Positions 23,881-36,010 of a stretch of 64,000 nt of DNA are shown here, in pieces. The notes beneath the pieces were generated by a model that had not been told where the DNA came from, made no database searches, and saw nothing but the letters and a program-made list of their open reading frames with translations. A program made the position numbers and the translations under genes. Source of the stretch: Gymnopus androsaceus JB14 (Eukaryota > Basidiomycota > Agaricomycetes > Agaricales > Omphalotaceae); assembly GCA_009733575.1 (NCBI GenBank), contig ML769623.1, positions 1 through 64,000 of the forward strand. Reading direction: 5' to 3'. Position 1 is the first letter of the stretch; each line of letters opens with the position of its first letter.

Positions 23881-24459
23881 AGTGTCAGATGTTAACGCTG
23901 CAGATGGTTCATTTCGTACAGTCTCATGCACCTATAGTAGCATATATTTTAATGTTCTTCTTTTATGCAGCTACCGCGGGCCTAAAGACCCTTGTCACCT
24001 CCTAGATGAAGATCCCTCCTCACCCACACAGCCCACTTGTCGTACATGCTCTAAAAGTATTGCTAGCAATTTGAGCTGCAGTCGCCTACAACCAAGAATG
24101 ATTTCTGTAGGTGTTTGTTAGGGAAGGGTTGTTGGATCCGCTTAGTGGGGCTTTGTTGAATGTTATGGCAAGTGGGAATGAGAGTAACAGATTCGGAGGA
24201 GCGAGAAGGAGAGGGGAATAATAGTGGAGGTAGTTTGGACAGCGCTGATTATCAAATCCTTTTGGTATTCTCCGAGGTCTTGCACTCGGATTTACATTGA
24301 GGAACGCGGTTGGAAGGAGAAGGTTGTTTGGAGTACATCAGGCTTAATTTTTGTCATTATTGGCTGAATGACTGTTTTGGATAGGACTCTTACGCGCCTG
24401 CAAACTACTGGAACCGGAATGCTTCGTGCTGATGCTTAAAGATGGTGAAACATCCTTTC

Positions 24460-24484
24460 NNNNNNNNNNNNNNNNNNNNNNNNN
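24460..24484. other. Assembly gap (25 N)
   Basis: Run of 25 Ns, a scaffold join of unknown true size. Sequence on the left side repeats sequence from the right side with many small indels. Confidence 1.
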
Positions 24485-25780
24485 GCTGTGGTCTGGACTT
24501 TGAAGTGTACCATCTCTCCTAACCCCTTCATCCGCCTGAGAATCCCTCCGATTTTTTTTCCAATCCTCAAAGGCTAATCTCCTCCATTGTGTCGTTCGTC
24601 GTGAAATTGTGGCGTCGAAGGGACTATTAGTCAGCGCTCCGAGGCTCGCTAACTAACAATAACTGAATGAATCCAGTTATTGGGCAATGGAAAAGGTGAT
24701 TCGTTCGAGTTGAGTGCGTAGATGGTGGTTGGAACAAAGTGCTAAAGGGACCTGTGGCTAGGCGCCAGCACTCTAAATAAAGCACCGGAAACAGTAGTAA
24801 AATAAAATAAAAAGACTTACCATGGGGCTGAGAGGTTTAGGGGAGTCTTGAGTAGTAATTCCGGCAGGTATATGAGCGTCGAGAGCAAAGTCGAACGCCA
24901 ACGAATCATGTTCGGTAAGTCGGTCGTGGCGCTTTAACAGGTATTTCTTTCGAGCTCGTTGTTAAAACAATGGTCTCGAGCAGTAAGATGGCACCAGTAC
25001 CATCCAGACCCCGGCTCGATTTAACACATCTGCTTGGTCCTTAAATTCAAGAAGTTTACCCAATGAGCAAAATACCCGTTGATAGTAAGTAGTTTATATT
25101 TGGTAAGGCGCCCGCGACACATTGTAAGTATGCACCACGGCTGCTTTGTCTACTCACATTTGTAAGCGCTCTGGGCAGTTTAACACTCCAATTTCACTGC
25201 CCTTACCCAGGAGTAAATGCATCGAGGGTACATTATGGCGGTAAAATATCCATTAACTGAGTGAGGGTATAATTCCCAACACTGGGTTACGTAACGTGTC
25301 TCCTGGTATACTAACTTTTCCAGAAAAGTAAGTATAACCATGCAAGTTAGGCTTGACCTGATCTGAGGCCAGCTTTAGTTTCGGCTCGTTATGTTTGTAC
25401 TAGTACCTAATATCCGCCATCTCTAAATATTGAGCCCGTACTCAATTGTTTATTGTCGAGCCTCGCTGTTTATGCAAGGCAGGACTTGATGTGAGTACAT
25501 ATTTCCTGCCAATATAATCATGATGGCTGGTGGGGGGATTTCTATTTTTATTTAATTTGTGATACAGTTTTTCCACTCCAGAAGTCGATTGAATTGTAGC
25601 TAATCCAAGGAGCAGATATCCGGTGGGTCCAAAGAGCTATGCAGAATCATCTTATACTCAATGAATTGTGTGCCTGAACAGAAATTGTCACCAAGCCACC
25701 CGTCTTCCAAAAAACGTTCTACCGCTGCCTTCTTGCTTCGATCACCGTCCTAATGGGTACAGGCTCTCCCTCAAAACATT
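24485..25780. other. No gene recognised
   Basis: About 1.3 kb right of the gap with no open frame above background and no recognised repeat. It presumably corresponds to intergenic sequence upstream of the kinase-like pseudogene. Confidence 0.5.
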
Positions 25781-25793
25781 CACACTTCCATAA

Positions 25794-27160
25794 TGTTCCT
25801 ACCACGACCAATGTCCGCCTTCAGAAGCGGCTCGCACCCTTGTAACTCTCCAGCATATCACTGGCTCAATCTGCCACAAAGTCACACCCACATCCTATAC
25901 ACCAAATCTTTTCACTCATTATCTTTTGACAACATTCAAATGCTTACTCCACTCAACAACCAACTATCGCTGCATGTCTCCTATTCGCAAATCCTTTCCT
26001 ACTTTGATTCCCAAAAAGACCTCGAATTTCATAGTAAATTTGGTGAGTAATGCATTTGGCTAACTGGGCGTGGAAGTCATCTCGACTCTGCTCAGGTTCA
26101 ATGTCGTCTCTCAAACAAACAGCACATAAATAACGTCAACGCTTTCATTGCCGCTGACGAGTCTGCCCAATTCCGTCATCATACCGACATTTCCGTCCAC
26201 CGCTTCCAACTGCCTCGATATGCTCAATGATTGTCTCCCATTCTCACGTAGTTCAAGCATCCCAAAACCAAAGATGAACGTTGCTCTGCTGGATGTGCTA
26301 CAGAATGCCAATGCTATTGAAATCCTCGTACGTATCTTGGAGGAGCAGGCTACAAGTCCGTATAGCACAGTATGTCTTTCCACGCAATTTGCGCAATGCA
26401 GCAAACTAACCCTCCTGTAGGAAGTATCCAATCACATCTTCCAAACTTGCTTTAACCTCTGCCGCTTGAGCAAATCCCGTCAAGAAGAAGCTGCACAAGC
26501 AGGTATCATGCCTTGCTTACAACGCGTTGCCGAAACACAACCACCCCTCAAACAATTCGCACTCCCGATTTTGTGCGATATGGGGAAGAGCTGTCGAATG
26601 TTATTGTGGCAGCATAATGGGTTGAAATATGTATCTCAAAATTGTTGGAGGACCCATATTTCCAAGCTAGTGCATTGGAGTCAATTTTGTCTTGGTTAAG
26701 TTGTCTGGTCTCCTTGTGTGTTCAGAGGGAATGTGAAACTCTTTTCTAGGCTCCAAGACGAACCTTCACGCGTCCAAGATGCCCTAATCAAACCAGAAGC
26801 CATCCATGCCATCATCAACTGTTTCGTTACCACCAAAGCAAACTCGTTTGAAAACCTCCTTGAACTCTTCCTCAAGCTCACGTGTATATCCACGCGTGTT
26901 ACCACCGCCTTTAGTTGCTCTGCACCATTCTTCCGGAGGGTAGCAGATCGGCTGGCACATAATACCAAGCCTGTGGTATGGCTCAACCTCTTGCGGATCC
27001 TCAAATCTGTCTGTGAGGCGCATCCGAATAGAGGAATACTCGTTGAGAGGGTGGGGAGATGCATGTTCAAGGTGTCAACCCCGTCCTCGGTCTCGCTCAC
27101 ACTCGCATTTGCATTTACGCTCGAGGTCACTCTCTCTCTGACTGGTGGCTATGGCCAAGC
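25794..27160 (+). pseudogene. Cdc7/SepH-type (MAP3K-epsilon-like) kinase, C-terminal ARM region only
   Basis: Recognisable blocks in order: MLTPLNNQLSLHVSYSQILS (25940), NVNAFIAADESAQFRHHTDI and PKPKMNVALLDVLQNANAIE (26120-26320), EVSNHIFQTCFNLCRLSKSR then QEEAAQAGIMPCLQRV (26420-26530), KQFALPILCD and GKSCRMLLWQHNGL (26550-26630), LQDEPSRVQDALIKPEAIHA and CFVTTKANSFENLLELFLKL (26750-26880), and LLRILKSVCEAHPNRGILVE (26985). This is the armadillo-like C-terminal region of septation-initiation-network kinases of the Cdc7/SepH group. The kinase domain is not in the window, and several frameshifts (near 26125, 26225 and 26630) and a small deletion between CD and GKSC break the frame. A duplicated, decaying fragment rather than the working septation kinase. 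Confidence 0.6.
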
Positions 27161-27714
27161 CCAAATCTCTGCGTAACCACGACACATGGTACACACGGTT
27201 TACACTCCCCAGACTCAGAACGTCTGCGACTGGAAAACCTGCATGCCAAGAAAATTTGATCCCATTCTTCGCTCGCAAACTAAATCGCCTTCATCCACCT
27301 TTACCTCCGGACTTCCTCGGGCCTCGACTAGCCTCGATATGGCGCACGATAGCACATCCTTGGGCTGAATTTGAGGTGGAAGAACTACAACAAGTTTGAG
27401 GAATGCGAGCTCGCAACTATATCCTCACATTCAAGAACACTCTATCCCAATTCTGCTGAGCTCAGCGAACGGCTCCCAAGAGATTGAGGGTGAGAGCATA
27501 GGGTATGGGGATCTACGGTGTTTACATTTCTGACGTCAGTAAGTAACAATGATGTACTATCTACGAGGCTTGTGAACAAGGGTGGGCCATAGATTGAATC
27601 AGCCTTTTTGATATACAGCATCGTTGAATAAGTAATTAAATAATAATGTATATTATTAATACATTATTATACCACGCATGAAGTAGCTGTCATAGATCAA
27701 TTACACCCCAAAGT

Positions 27715-28100
27715 ATGTATCGCTCAAATGGCAAACATGTTAACACGTCCCGTTTCTATGCGTGAATCACGAGATTAATATCAGAAGCACTGAGGGTTCT
27801 AATCCTCATGCTACCAATATTTTACTCGGGTCAACCACCGTCCTGGGCCAGATCCGTAAGGAGTTCGGCCCATCTGTCTTATCACGGAGGATGGTAATTG
27901 ATGATGATTTAATCGCAATGGTCCGGATTATCAGCGTTGACAAATATGCCAGATGATCCCCTTGGGTATTTGCCCAAGGGATTGTATCCCTGCCAACTGC
28001 CCTATATTGAGGCCTTGGGCAACTACCCTTGCTGATCACATCAGACTTTGGGTAGTTCACCAAGGCTGATGTGATCAGGTAGCTGCTACAGGTGCGATGC
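27715..28100 (+). repeat. tRNA-derived SINE, copy 2
   Basis: Starts near GCTCAAATGGCAAACATGTT (27720) with a degenerate box A, then GAGGGTTCTAATCC (27792) as box B, and aligns along its full length with the reverse complement of 21632-22020. It ends with CTGATCACATCAG...CTGATGTGATCAG (28033-28078). The two copies are in inverted orientation about 5.7 kb apart. Confidence 0.7.
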
Positions 28101-28980
28101 GGTTGGCGCAATTGATTGCGTTATTTACAATTAAATCAAATTCTTATTTGCCATTTTGCCGAGCTTGAAAGGCTAGTCTCACTTTTCTGGACTGGAAGCG
28201 CTTACCGTACAAATTGCGTTTGTCTTGAGTCTGAACCATCGAAGCATTGTGCAAAAGTGAGCTCAAATGTCAGGGATCTTTCTGAACCATCCTTGGGTGG
28301 GTACCAGGTCATAATAGTTACACTGGCTTTACGATGCATGCCATACTTACTGCATTGCTTGATGGAACAATGAACGAAGGAAGAGGCAAGCCCTCTGTCA
28401 GTGCCCAGAAACGCGGTCCGCTGGGCGCTTGCAGCGAGCTCATTGTTCAAAACAACGACGACGTGCACGGAGATGTTACTTGATATGCTTCGGATCCATC
28501 GGGAATAGCTTCGAGTAGCTAGAGGATACTGCGAGCCAAAATTGGCATTTAATTGAATCTAAATGAGCTGGTAATGGCCTCGTAATGTGTGTCCAGGTAT
28601 CAAAACATGAGTTCATTGTACATAACAGCAAGCTCGAGGATGAACATGCAATTGTATTTCTGTTGTATCCTGTAAAATGGTTCGAGTTATGCGTCTCAAT
28701 TGAATACCAGTCAAACATTCTTGTTATGAGATTATAAATACATGTTACTAGTATTAAAGTCATTAACGAACATCGGTTTGGATTCTCCGAAATATAAGTT
28801 CGCTTGACCTTTTCAAATCAAACTTTGTTGGGCTAAAATCAATCTGCTGAGTGTTTCGACCACATTCATGAATTTCTTTTAGAAAATGGTGCAGCAGGCA
28901 TGAAGTTATTCAAGAAATGGTCTTCCTCGCTGAGGACTGATGTCCCGAAAAAGGTAATTGATCTGTATCACTTACCTTAA
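28101..28980. other. No gene confidently recognised
   Basis: A minus-strand frame (28468-28202) is open but resembles no family I know and has no convincing exon partners. The rest is AT-rich. Confidence 0.4.
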
Positions 28981-28984
28981 CCCG

Positions 28985-29682
28985 ATGCCACGACCAAGAA
29001 TACATCGCTCCGCTGCAGCTAAGCTCGAGGCCAACCACCTTAAAAACCTTCGCATTATCATTGGTAATCTTGCTATCATAATTTACTTAGCGTACTTGAG
29101 TGACACCTTTACTCACAGAAACAAGGACGCCATAAACGCACAACGACGTGTTCCTCAGCAAGAGTCCCGCTGCACAAGTCCACCTCTCATTGTGTTGAAA
29201 CCTAGGAAGGGTCTAGACATGCAGTGCAATAGCTTCCCTCTCACATTCAGTCCTTCATTTAATTCTTTTTCTTTTTGAGATATACCCGAGCTGAAAAGCC
29301 TTTGAGCTTCTATATGAGCCACCTCAAACGTGTGAAGATTCACACTCTCGTTGCAAATAAATTTGCAGAGGCTGGGAGTGGGTCTACATTTTGAGAATAT
29401 GTCCACTTCCTGTATGGACACTTTGTGGAAGCACTCGCAGCGGGAAAGTCATTCCATTTCCTGGATTCATTGGTCGAGTGGTTTTCCGACATAAACACTT
29501 TTGTCAATTGCAAAGTTCATCATGGTATTCTCAATGTGGCCGGGGTCACGGTTAGCGACCAACTGGCCAAAAGCCAGGCCTTTTTGCACACATTGAAGGG
29601 GACAACTTTAGCAATCGAAGAGTTGCAGTTGCGGCACTTGGAGGGTGACTTGGAGTGGGCTTACAAGAACTGCAAGCTTTGA
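28985..29682 (+). CDS. Hypothetical gene, basic N-terminus and helical C-terminus
   Basis: MPRPRIHRSAAAKLEANHLK at 28985 is a basic helical start, followed by a probable intron (about 29061-29118, acceptor CTCACAG) and NKDAINAQRRV. The frame to 29278 may be the end or may splice on to 29425-29682, whose frame (SFHFLDSLVEWFSDINTFVN, then LRHLEGDLEWAYKNCKL) is helical and open. This layout, an Arg/Lys-rich N-terminus with NKD-INAQRR followed by a FLDSLV-type helical domain, recalls a common mushroom-specific family of unknown function. The central junction could not be resolved, so the gene may be broken. Confidence 0.45.
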
Positions 29683-29893
29683 TTCCAATTGCGTGGCCTT
29701 TGAAGCAAGTATTACTTTGTACCTACAACTATCAAATGATGTTTGATTTTATGAATTAAGAAAAAACAGAGAGTGGCGGGCGGGAGTGCCAGCACATGCA
29801 ATCTCAATAAATATTTTCCGGATCCCGCATGATCAAGTCCGCTCCAGATTTTTATTGCACTGATCTGTTTTCCTTCTTGCACACCTAAGGTTC

Positions 29894-31268
29894 ATGCTTT
29901 TTCTGCTTCTTCGCCATGGCTGCTTGGATGACGAAGCTGCAAAAACAGTGGTGGCTACTGTCTTCCATTTCCTCCCACTACGCGACTTGATACGCATTCG
30001 GTCTCTATCCCAATCAACTTACGCGTATGTCAATGCATATCTCTACCGAACCTACTCCATAGAGGACACCCTCTCAGCGTATTTGGAGTCACACAAAACG
30101 GTCGAGTTCTTTCAAGTGTGCATGGAGTTTTGCAGTGCTGTTCTATCTGGACATGCGGTACTCGCTTTTTTGGCGAGGGAGGCACCAGATTTGGTCATTC
30201 CTCTGGAACTCTATGTGGACCACAAGTTATCCATTTTCATGGGCCTATTACTCATTAAAAACGGATTCCATTACATCTCTGAGGATGAATTTCGTGATTC
30301 CAGTTGTGCTCGCTTGCTTGACAATTGGGCATACCGTAGACAACGAATCTCCGAGGGTTCCGCACTTGGATACTTCATATACAGGTTCCGAAGGCGTAAA
30401 ATCGCTTATCTATATCCGTGGAACGACTCAAGGTATTTTGGATGCGGTATTGGAGCAGGAATCATGTAGGTGTTGTGGTTTTGAGCGGTCATTCTATGCT
30501 GAATTCTTTCTAGCGTCGTTATTCAATATTGTCACTGGAACTGAAGCGTATTCCATTTTTCCCTTCTCGACGTTCAGTGAGAGAGAGCCAATTAGTAATG
30601 ATGCCAAGACTGCGTACAAGCGATGCAGATGGCAAACATCAGGGAATGGTCGCGCTCTCTGGTGGAATAGGGCGAGAATTCCAAGGTCCCTTCTGTTTCT
30701 TAGGTGACCGGTCCACATGGAGATTCCGTTTGAACCCCCCTGTTAGTCTGCCCGTCTTGTCGGATCGCTCAGGGAGCAGTTCCCAACTGCCCTGCACAGC
30801 TGGGTGATGCGAAGCAATACTAGAGATGAAGTTCTTCTCCTTTACCGAGTATCCCAGTGTGTTGATCTTCGACGCAAGTACTGTATGCCGCACTGGCTTG
30901 AAATTATCCTAACTAGCTACAGGCGAATGGCTTTGTGGTAAGTACCTGAAACTGGACTCGAAGAGACGATAATCTGATTTCATCTAACAGCGCAGCGACA
31001 AACCATGTGGGATTATCACCGGATCACAGGGAGTCAGATTCAGACAGCGATGATTCAGACAGTGAAGTAGACGATGAACACGTAGAGGATGAAACCATGT
31101 AAGGATTCCGTCTTTTCAAGCATCCATACCTACTCAGTGACAATCCTTTCCTGTAGTTGCACTATTGATAGTGAGATGGAGGTGGTGGCTCTGGCATGCT
31201 ATCAAAGAAAAAATTTATTTGAAACCATCCGTGGGCCTTTGCATGACCATATTCGAGTACGGTGGTAG
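29894..31268 (+). pseudogene. F-box-like / nucleotidyltransferase-like mushroom protein, frame-broken
   Basis: The N-terminal F-box-like helix pair (VFHFLPLRDLIRIRSLSQST) is followed by AVLSGHAVLAFLAREAPDL and PLELYVDHKL, corresponding to the [IV]SGSTAL...DLDLYV block that mushrooms share in a large F-box plus nucleotidyltransferase-like family. The frame then shifts at about 30330-30400 to EGVKSLIYIRGTTQGILDAV and LFNIVTGTEAYSIFPFSTF, again as in the family. Downstream pieces TRDEVLLLYRVSQCVDLRRK (about 30815) and an acidic tail SDSDSDDSDSEVDDEHVEDE (exon after acceptor CAACAG at 30990) are in frame across two short introns and end at 31268. There are at least one or two frame breaks between 30330 and 30800, so this is probably a pseudogene unless unusual introns rescue it. 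Function of the family is not established. Confidence 0.55.
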
Positions 31269-31388
31269 GGCTGTAAAATAGAATTGCATTGATTGATGAT
31301 CTCAGAAGCTGGATCTGATGATCTCGATTCATTTGAAACTCTTAAGTGCAAGGATTTGTATGCTCTCAGATAAATCATTGCTTCAACA

Positions 31389-34338
31389 ATGACCACAACA
31401 GCGTCGAATGATGCCGCTACGCTCACCGGTAGATATTTCCTGCTTTTGTTGAAGTTTGGCTTGTCTAATAGACTTCACAGTGGCTTTGCAAGAGGCGCAG
31501 ACAAAACTTAACGGTCTGAAGGATAAGCGTCGTAAGGAAGGTAGAGATTTGAAACAGCAAATAGCCACGCTAGAAGAACAGCTGCAGACAGGTATGATTT
31601 AATTTTATATTGCTAGGTTAACTACTGAGCCTCTGGGCATAGCTCGCGACGTATTTTCGCCACTAACAGATCCTGGCGGTGAGTGAGTTTAACATTGACG
31701 TCAACTAGTTCTCTAACATTGGTCCTACAGACGAGATTGTAGGATCTCTTTCTCCAGCTCGAATAGAGGTAGATTTAAAAGAGCGTAAGTTTGTTTAATG
31801 TACTTCGGACTGGCGTTGCTGAGCGCCCCTCAAGCACTTGCTGCGCAGGAGTTTCATTCGCATTCTATTGTGTCCCCTCCTCCTCCGTCAGTTAAGCTGG
31901 TGGAAACAGCTGTGAAAACGGCTGGTAAGTCCATTCAATGTTCTTCCCTTAGGTGTCTTTATCGCTCCTCCAAGATATCACGGAATCTTCAACTACTCCA
32001 GTTCCCAGCGCGAACATCATAAAACAGGATAATGAGTCTGTTCAGAACAAGTCTTCCCGAGTGTCCCAAGGTGTCGAGTCCAAGCCCTCGCAGATTCCGA
32101 CGGAAATAGGCGTAAAACAAGGCGGTAAGTCCGCTTAACATTTTCTGTAAATGTCTTTCTGAGTACCCCGACCTGACAGAAATACTGGCAACTCCTCAGA
32201 GTCAGATGACAGCCTCTTCTGAGGGTGGAGAAGCGTCTAGCTGTAAGTTCATTTACTATCGTTAGGGATGCATTTTTTTGATGGGTGCGAAGACTTCCAG
32301 CAATCGTGTCTCGACAGTCAACCTGCTCATCCCAATTCGCAAACAACCGCAGCAGCTGGTTTTTTGTCTTCTGTTCTGCACTCCACGTCCACGAGTGGGG
32401 ATACCCAATCAGTCACTGACACGGGAGGGAGTCAGGAACCAGTGTACGAGGATTTCAAGCTTGACTGCAATCGGCCGAATGGCAACGCTGCCCCGAGTTC
32501 TCAGTATGTCAAGGAGAGGCGCATGGCCTGGATTCGTGCACGTCTCATTGCTAATCTGAGTCCTGATTGCAGAGCTACTTTGACGGGATGGTCTTACCAA
32601 CTAGCAGACAGTCGCTTTGCATCAGGCGAAGTTCCTACGGGAAGCCCTGGACTTCTCCTCAACCGAAACGGCAATCCGGTTAATTTCAGCTTGCCTCGAC
32701 GTGAAGAAATGGAAGGTTCACGCTATTGGGGCAAGCCTACCTCACCGCAGCTCACTCACCGTTTTGGAATTGACGGCAGACCAGTCCTAAATCACGATGG
32801 TATGTGAGCAGTGCATCTATTTAAACGCCTGGTGACCAAGGTAAACAGATTTTGAACGTTTCGCCGTGGAAAACCATTCGCCCTTGTATGCGTTTCACGC
32901 ACCGGGCTCTCCAGAAGATTCTTACATGGACTGCTCCAGCAGTAGCAGCGGTAAGAAACCTTGTGTCACTGTTATTATTATTACGCATTTCATTGTTGAC
33001 TCATTGTTAAGGCAAGCGAAAAGAGACCGAACGACTGGATGTTGACGGAGCTTCAAAGAAGCTCAAGGCTGATGATACCCATGTCAACATTGAGATAGAC
33101 GGAACGAAGAATCTCAGGGTTATCCAGATCGAACGCGAGCCCAAGTGTGACAGCCAAGGAGAGAAAACAGATGAACCCTCGAAGGAGGTGAAGGCTGATG
33201 ATAACGGGATGCATGAGGTCAAGATTCATGGTGAGGGAGAGAAAGAAGCTGGCTCGAGAACCGTTCAAGGTGATGTCGAAGCTGTCAAGGTAGATGAAGA
33301 TGACGATACAGGGGGCGTCGCCAACAGCACGAAAAAAGACCCGCAGTTTCTCCAATACGTCGAACAAAGCAAGGAGGCAGGACAAGAAAGTGAGTGTTTC
33401 GTATCATCATAAGATTAACAAATTGAATTCCAATTGAACGCAAAGAAAAAGCTCGCATCGCGATTGAGGCTTGGAAAAAGTTTCACCACAAGCATTATTC
33501 AATTCCTACTCGTCTTCGAAACCTCTTGCGGTTGGTGCCTAGCTTCATCCCAGAATGTGGAAACGTCTGTCCGGAGCTGACACTGCACATCCTCACTACT
33601 GAAACCGGGCTCGTGCGATGTCTTCATCACAGCACGAATCGAAGCGTTGTGAAGGCGCAAAACGATCTCACAGCATCTCTCCGAGAGTGGAATCTGACTG
33701 GAACGCCGTATGAAACCGACAACGCGAGAGTTGTTTCGCTGGAGGGAGGAGTATTGACGTGTGGGTGTCAGATCGAGAACTCACTCCTGGATTTCTACCT
33801 TTTTAAAACGGGTCGGCTGTGGTCACCATCGAAGTTGCAAACGGAGGACTGGAGATCCCAGAGGAATCATCCTCGTGCACGGGAGCTAATCTTGACCCAG
33901 ATAAAATCGGAGACTTTATGGAATTTAGACAATATTTGGTGCTATAAGGCGGATGATACCGGAGAGTTTACAGTTTTTATTCCGGAGAGCGAGCGTTTGA
34001 GGACTATGCTCGAACGACAGACGGAAAGGCTTGTGGAGATCCAGGAGAAGGAGAAGCAGGCAGCTACCGAGGTAGCTGCAGATGAAGAGGAACGTGAGCG
34101 AAAGTTGGGAGAGGAATTGGAAGCGATCATAGAAGAAGGGAGGAAGGCGACCACCAAGGAATCGAAGGAGCAGAGGAAACGGCAGGAGAGGGAGCAGCGA
34201 AATGCAGAGAAGGAGGCAACGAAGAAAGAGAAGGAGGCAGCGAAGAAAGAGAAGGAGGCAGTGAAGAAAGAGAAGGAGGCAGCGAAGAAAGAGAAGCAGA
34301 AAGCCAAAGGAGATAAGAAAAAATCGGAGAGGAAGTAA
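31389..34338 (+). CDS. Intact 810-aa gene, ten phase-1 introns, function unknown
   Basis: Exons 31389-31428, 31472-31591, 31643-31678, 31731-31784, 31835-31924, 31975-32124, 32180-32242, 32293-32799, 32849-32950, 33012-33389 and 33446-34338 join without a stop (2433 nt). N-terminus: short coiled coil (DFTVALQEAQTKLNGLKDKR) then small Ser/Pro-rich exons. Middle (exon 8): YVKERRMAWIRARLIANLSP, SYQLADSRFASGEVPTGSPG and PTSPQLTHRFGIDGRPVL. C-terminal domain (about 33446-33960): KARIAIEAWKKFHHKHYSIP, CPELTLHILTTETGLVRCLH and LEGGVLTCGCQIENSLLDFY, which looks folded and contains a CGC cysteine pair. The tail is a Glu/Lys coiled coil with repeats of KKEKEA. All ten introns fall after the first codon base. 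No known domain recognised. It converges with a minus-strand gene at 34527. Confidence 0.8.
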
Positions 34339-34526
34339 ATGTATTTATATTTATTGAGATACAAAGCGGGATGTCCTACTATGAGCGTGACTATTTATAC
34401 ACAGGGCCATTCGAATTGTGAAGTTTGTAGACATCGACAGACATCGCTTGTGCAGCCCATTTAGGGTAGTCACCATACAGACCTATAATTGGGGCATTTC
34501 AGTGGACAACGCAGGCCTGCGATCAT

Positions 34527-34981
34527 CTAAAACACACCTAAAACTTCAAAGTTGGTATACAGTACGTCTTCGGCAGCATAATCCAGGTTGATTTCCTGCG
34601 TGTGACGGGTATGCTGGAGGCTAGCCAAAGCATCCATGTTGTTATTGTACTGAGCCTCGTCGACTTCACGCAGAGTGTTCATCCCAGAAATGAGAAGGAA
34701 AATCTGGTCATGCGGTTCAAAGTCATGGTCAAGGCAGAACTGATCAACAAAGCATTGGAGACCAGTACGGGGATTGCTGGCAAGGAGGTTGCTGATTTGA
34801 CTCGCTGGGAATGGAATGAAGGCGAGGAGACCGGATGGCTTTATCCGGAAGTTGACCACAATTAAGGTCATTGCGAAGGCGAAGTTCGAGAGTACGCAGT
34901 ATATATTCGCCAAGGTGTGGGAGGGCGATATCGACCTGCGGGGTGAGTTCAAACAGATTTATTGGATAAAGAAAATCGTCG
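34527..34981 (-). CDS. Possible hypothetical gene
   Basis: The minus strand is open in two frames: LYPINLFELTPQVDIALPHL with LGEYILRTLELRLRNDLN (34975-34860) and, nearer the 3' end, LQCFVDQFCLDHDFEPHDQI, LLISGMNTLREVDEAQYNNN and INLDYAAEDVLYTNFEVLGV, ending at 34527. The amphipathic character and convergent position with the 810-aa gene favour a real gene, but the two frames are not joined by an obvious intron. No domain recognised. Confidence 0.35.
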
Positions 34982-35439
34982 GATAAATGCTGAGTGCACG
35001 GCCGGCAAGCGACATCAAGCCCAAATATAATAATACAGGGAAGTCATCCATTGATGAAAAAGTGATGAAAAAGGAAAACCTGTTTCGCAGCGTCGGCAAC
35101 GCGCTGCCCACCTACGAATCTGGGCAGCGAACTCAAAATAAAGAGGACGAACGTTGGGGCGTTTTGGAACATATGCGCGATAATAAAGAATTGCGAAATA
35201 CGTCCTGATATTGTTCAGGATTTGATTCAGAGAGATTTTCAGATTTTCCAGAAAGGCTAATCAACGATTATCCTACACCAAGCTCAATAGCGCGCATTAG
35301 CCACACGTCTCGTAACTTTTTTTGCCAAGTTTTGAATTGCTTTCGAATAATATTTTGAGACGTTCGGCTAATACGCTTACATATTTATTGCGCATACAGT
35401 TCGCAGTGACACATGTGACTCAGCTTAGTATCGTTCTCT

Positions 35440-35600
35440 TAGCGTAGGTAGTAGTTAATTACCAATCTCTTTAGCGCCCTCTGGTAGTAGTTAATTACCA
35501 GCAGTGCACAGAAGAGATGTGGTAATTAACTACTACCTCTCCCAGCCGGATTGCGCGCAAGAGATAGTAATTATTTACTGCCTGATACTGAATTCTGCAA
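35440..35600. repeat. Palindromic GTAGTAATTA repeats, cluster 1
   Basis: Four short palindromes of the family GGTAGT...AATTA...ACTACC (for example GGTAATTAACTACTACC at 35520) separated by short unique spacers. First members of the large array further right. Confidence 0.8.
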
Positions 35601-36010
35601 TTCATATTACTTATGAAACTTATTCTTGATATAGACATGTCAAAGCGTCGAATCGTAATGATGTGATGCATGAGGCTTTTTTAATACTAAAGATGTTCTC
35701 GCACTAATCTATAGAGAGTATGAGTCGCTGTGTGTCCAAAATTCGATGGTAGAAGCACTGCCTAATAATTAAAAGATGTTCTCGCACTATTGAGTTAAAA
35801 GTGTTTGTGTGCCTCTGATATCCCGACTCATCCTACCCTCCCACTCATCTCAGTCACACTCTTCCCTCTCATTCATCCCGGTAAGTCCCTTCCTTTGGCA
35901 CTATTTCTCTCTTTTCTGTAACTCATCCCAGAATTACCGGCTCCCTGCCCCAGATCTTGTCCACCCCATTTTCCGACCTACCCAACTCAATCCTTCCCTT
36001 GGCCGTATCG

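Noticed and set aside
28202..28468. Minus ORF of 88 aa possibly part of an intron-rich gene
   Set aside because: No family resemblance and no consistent splice partners on either side.
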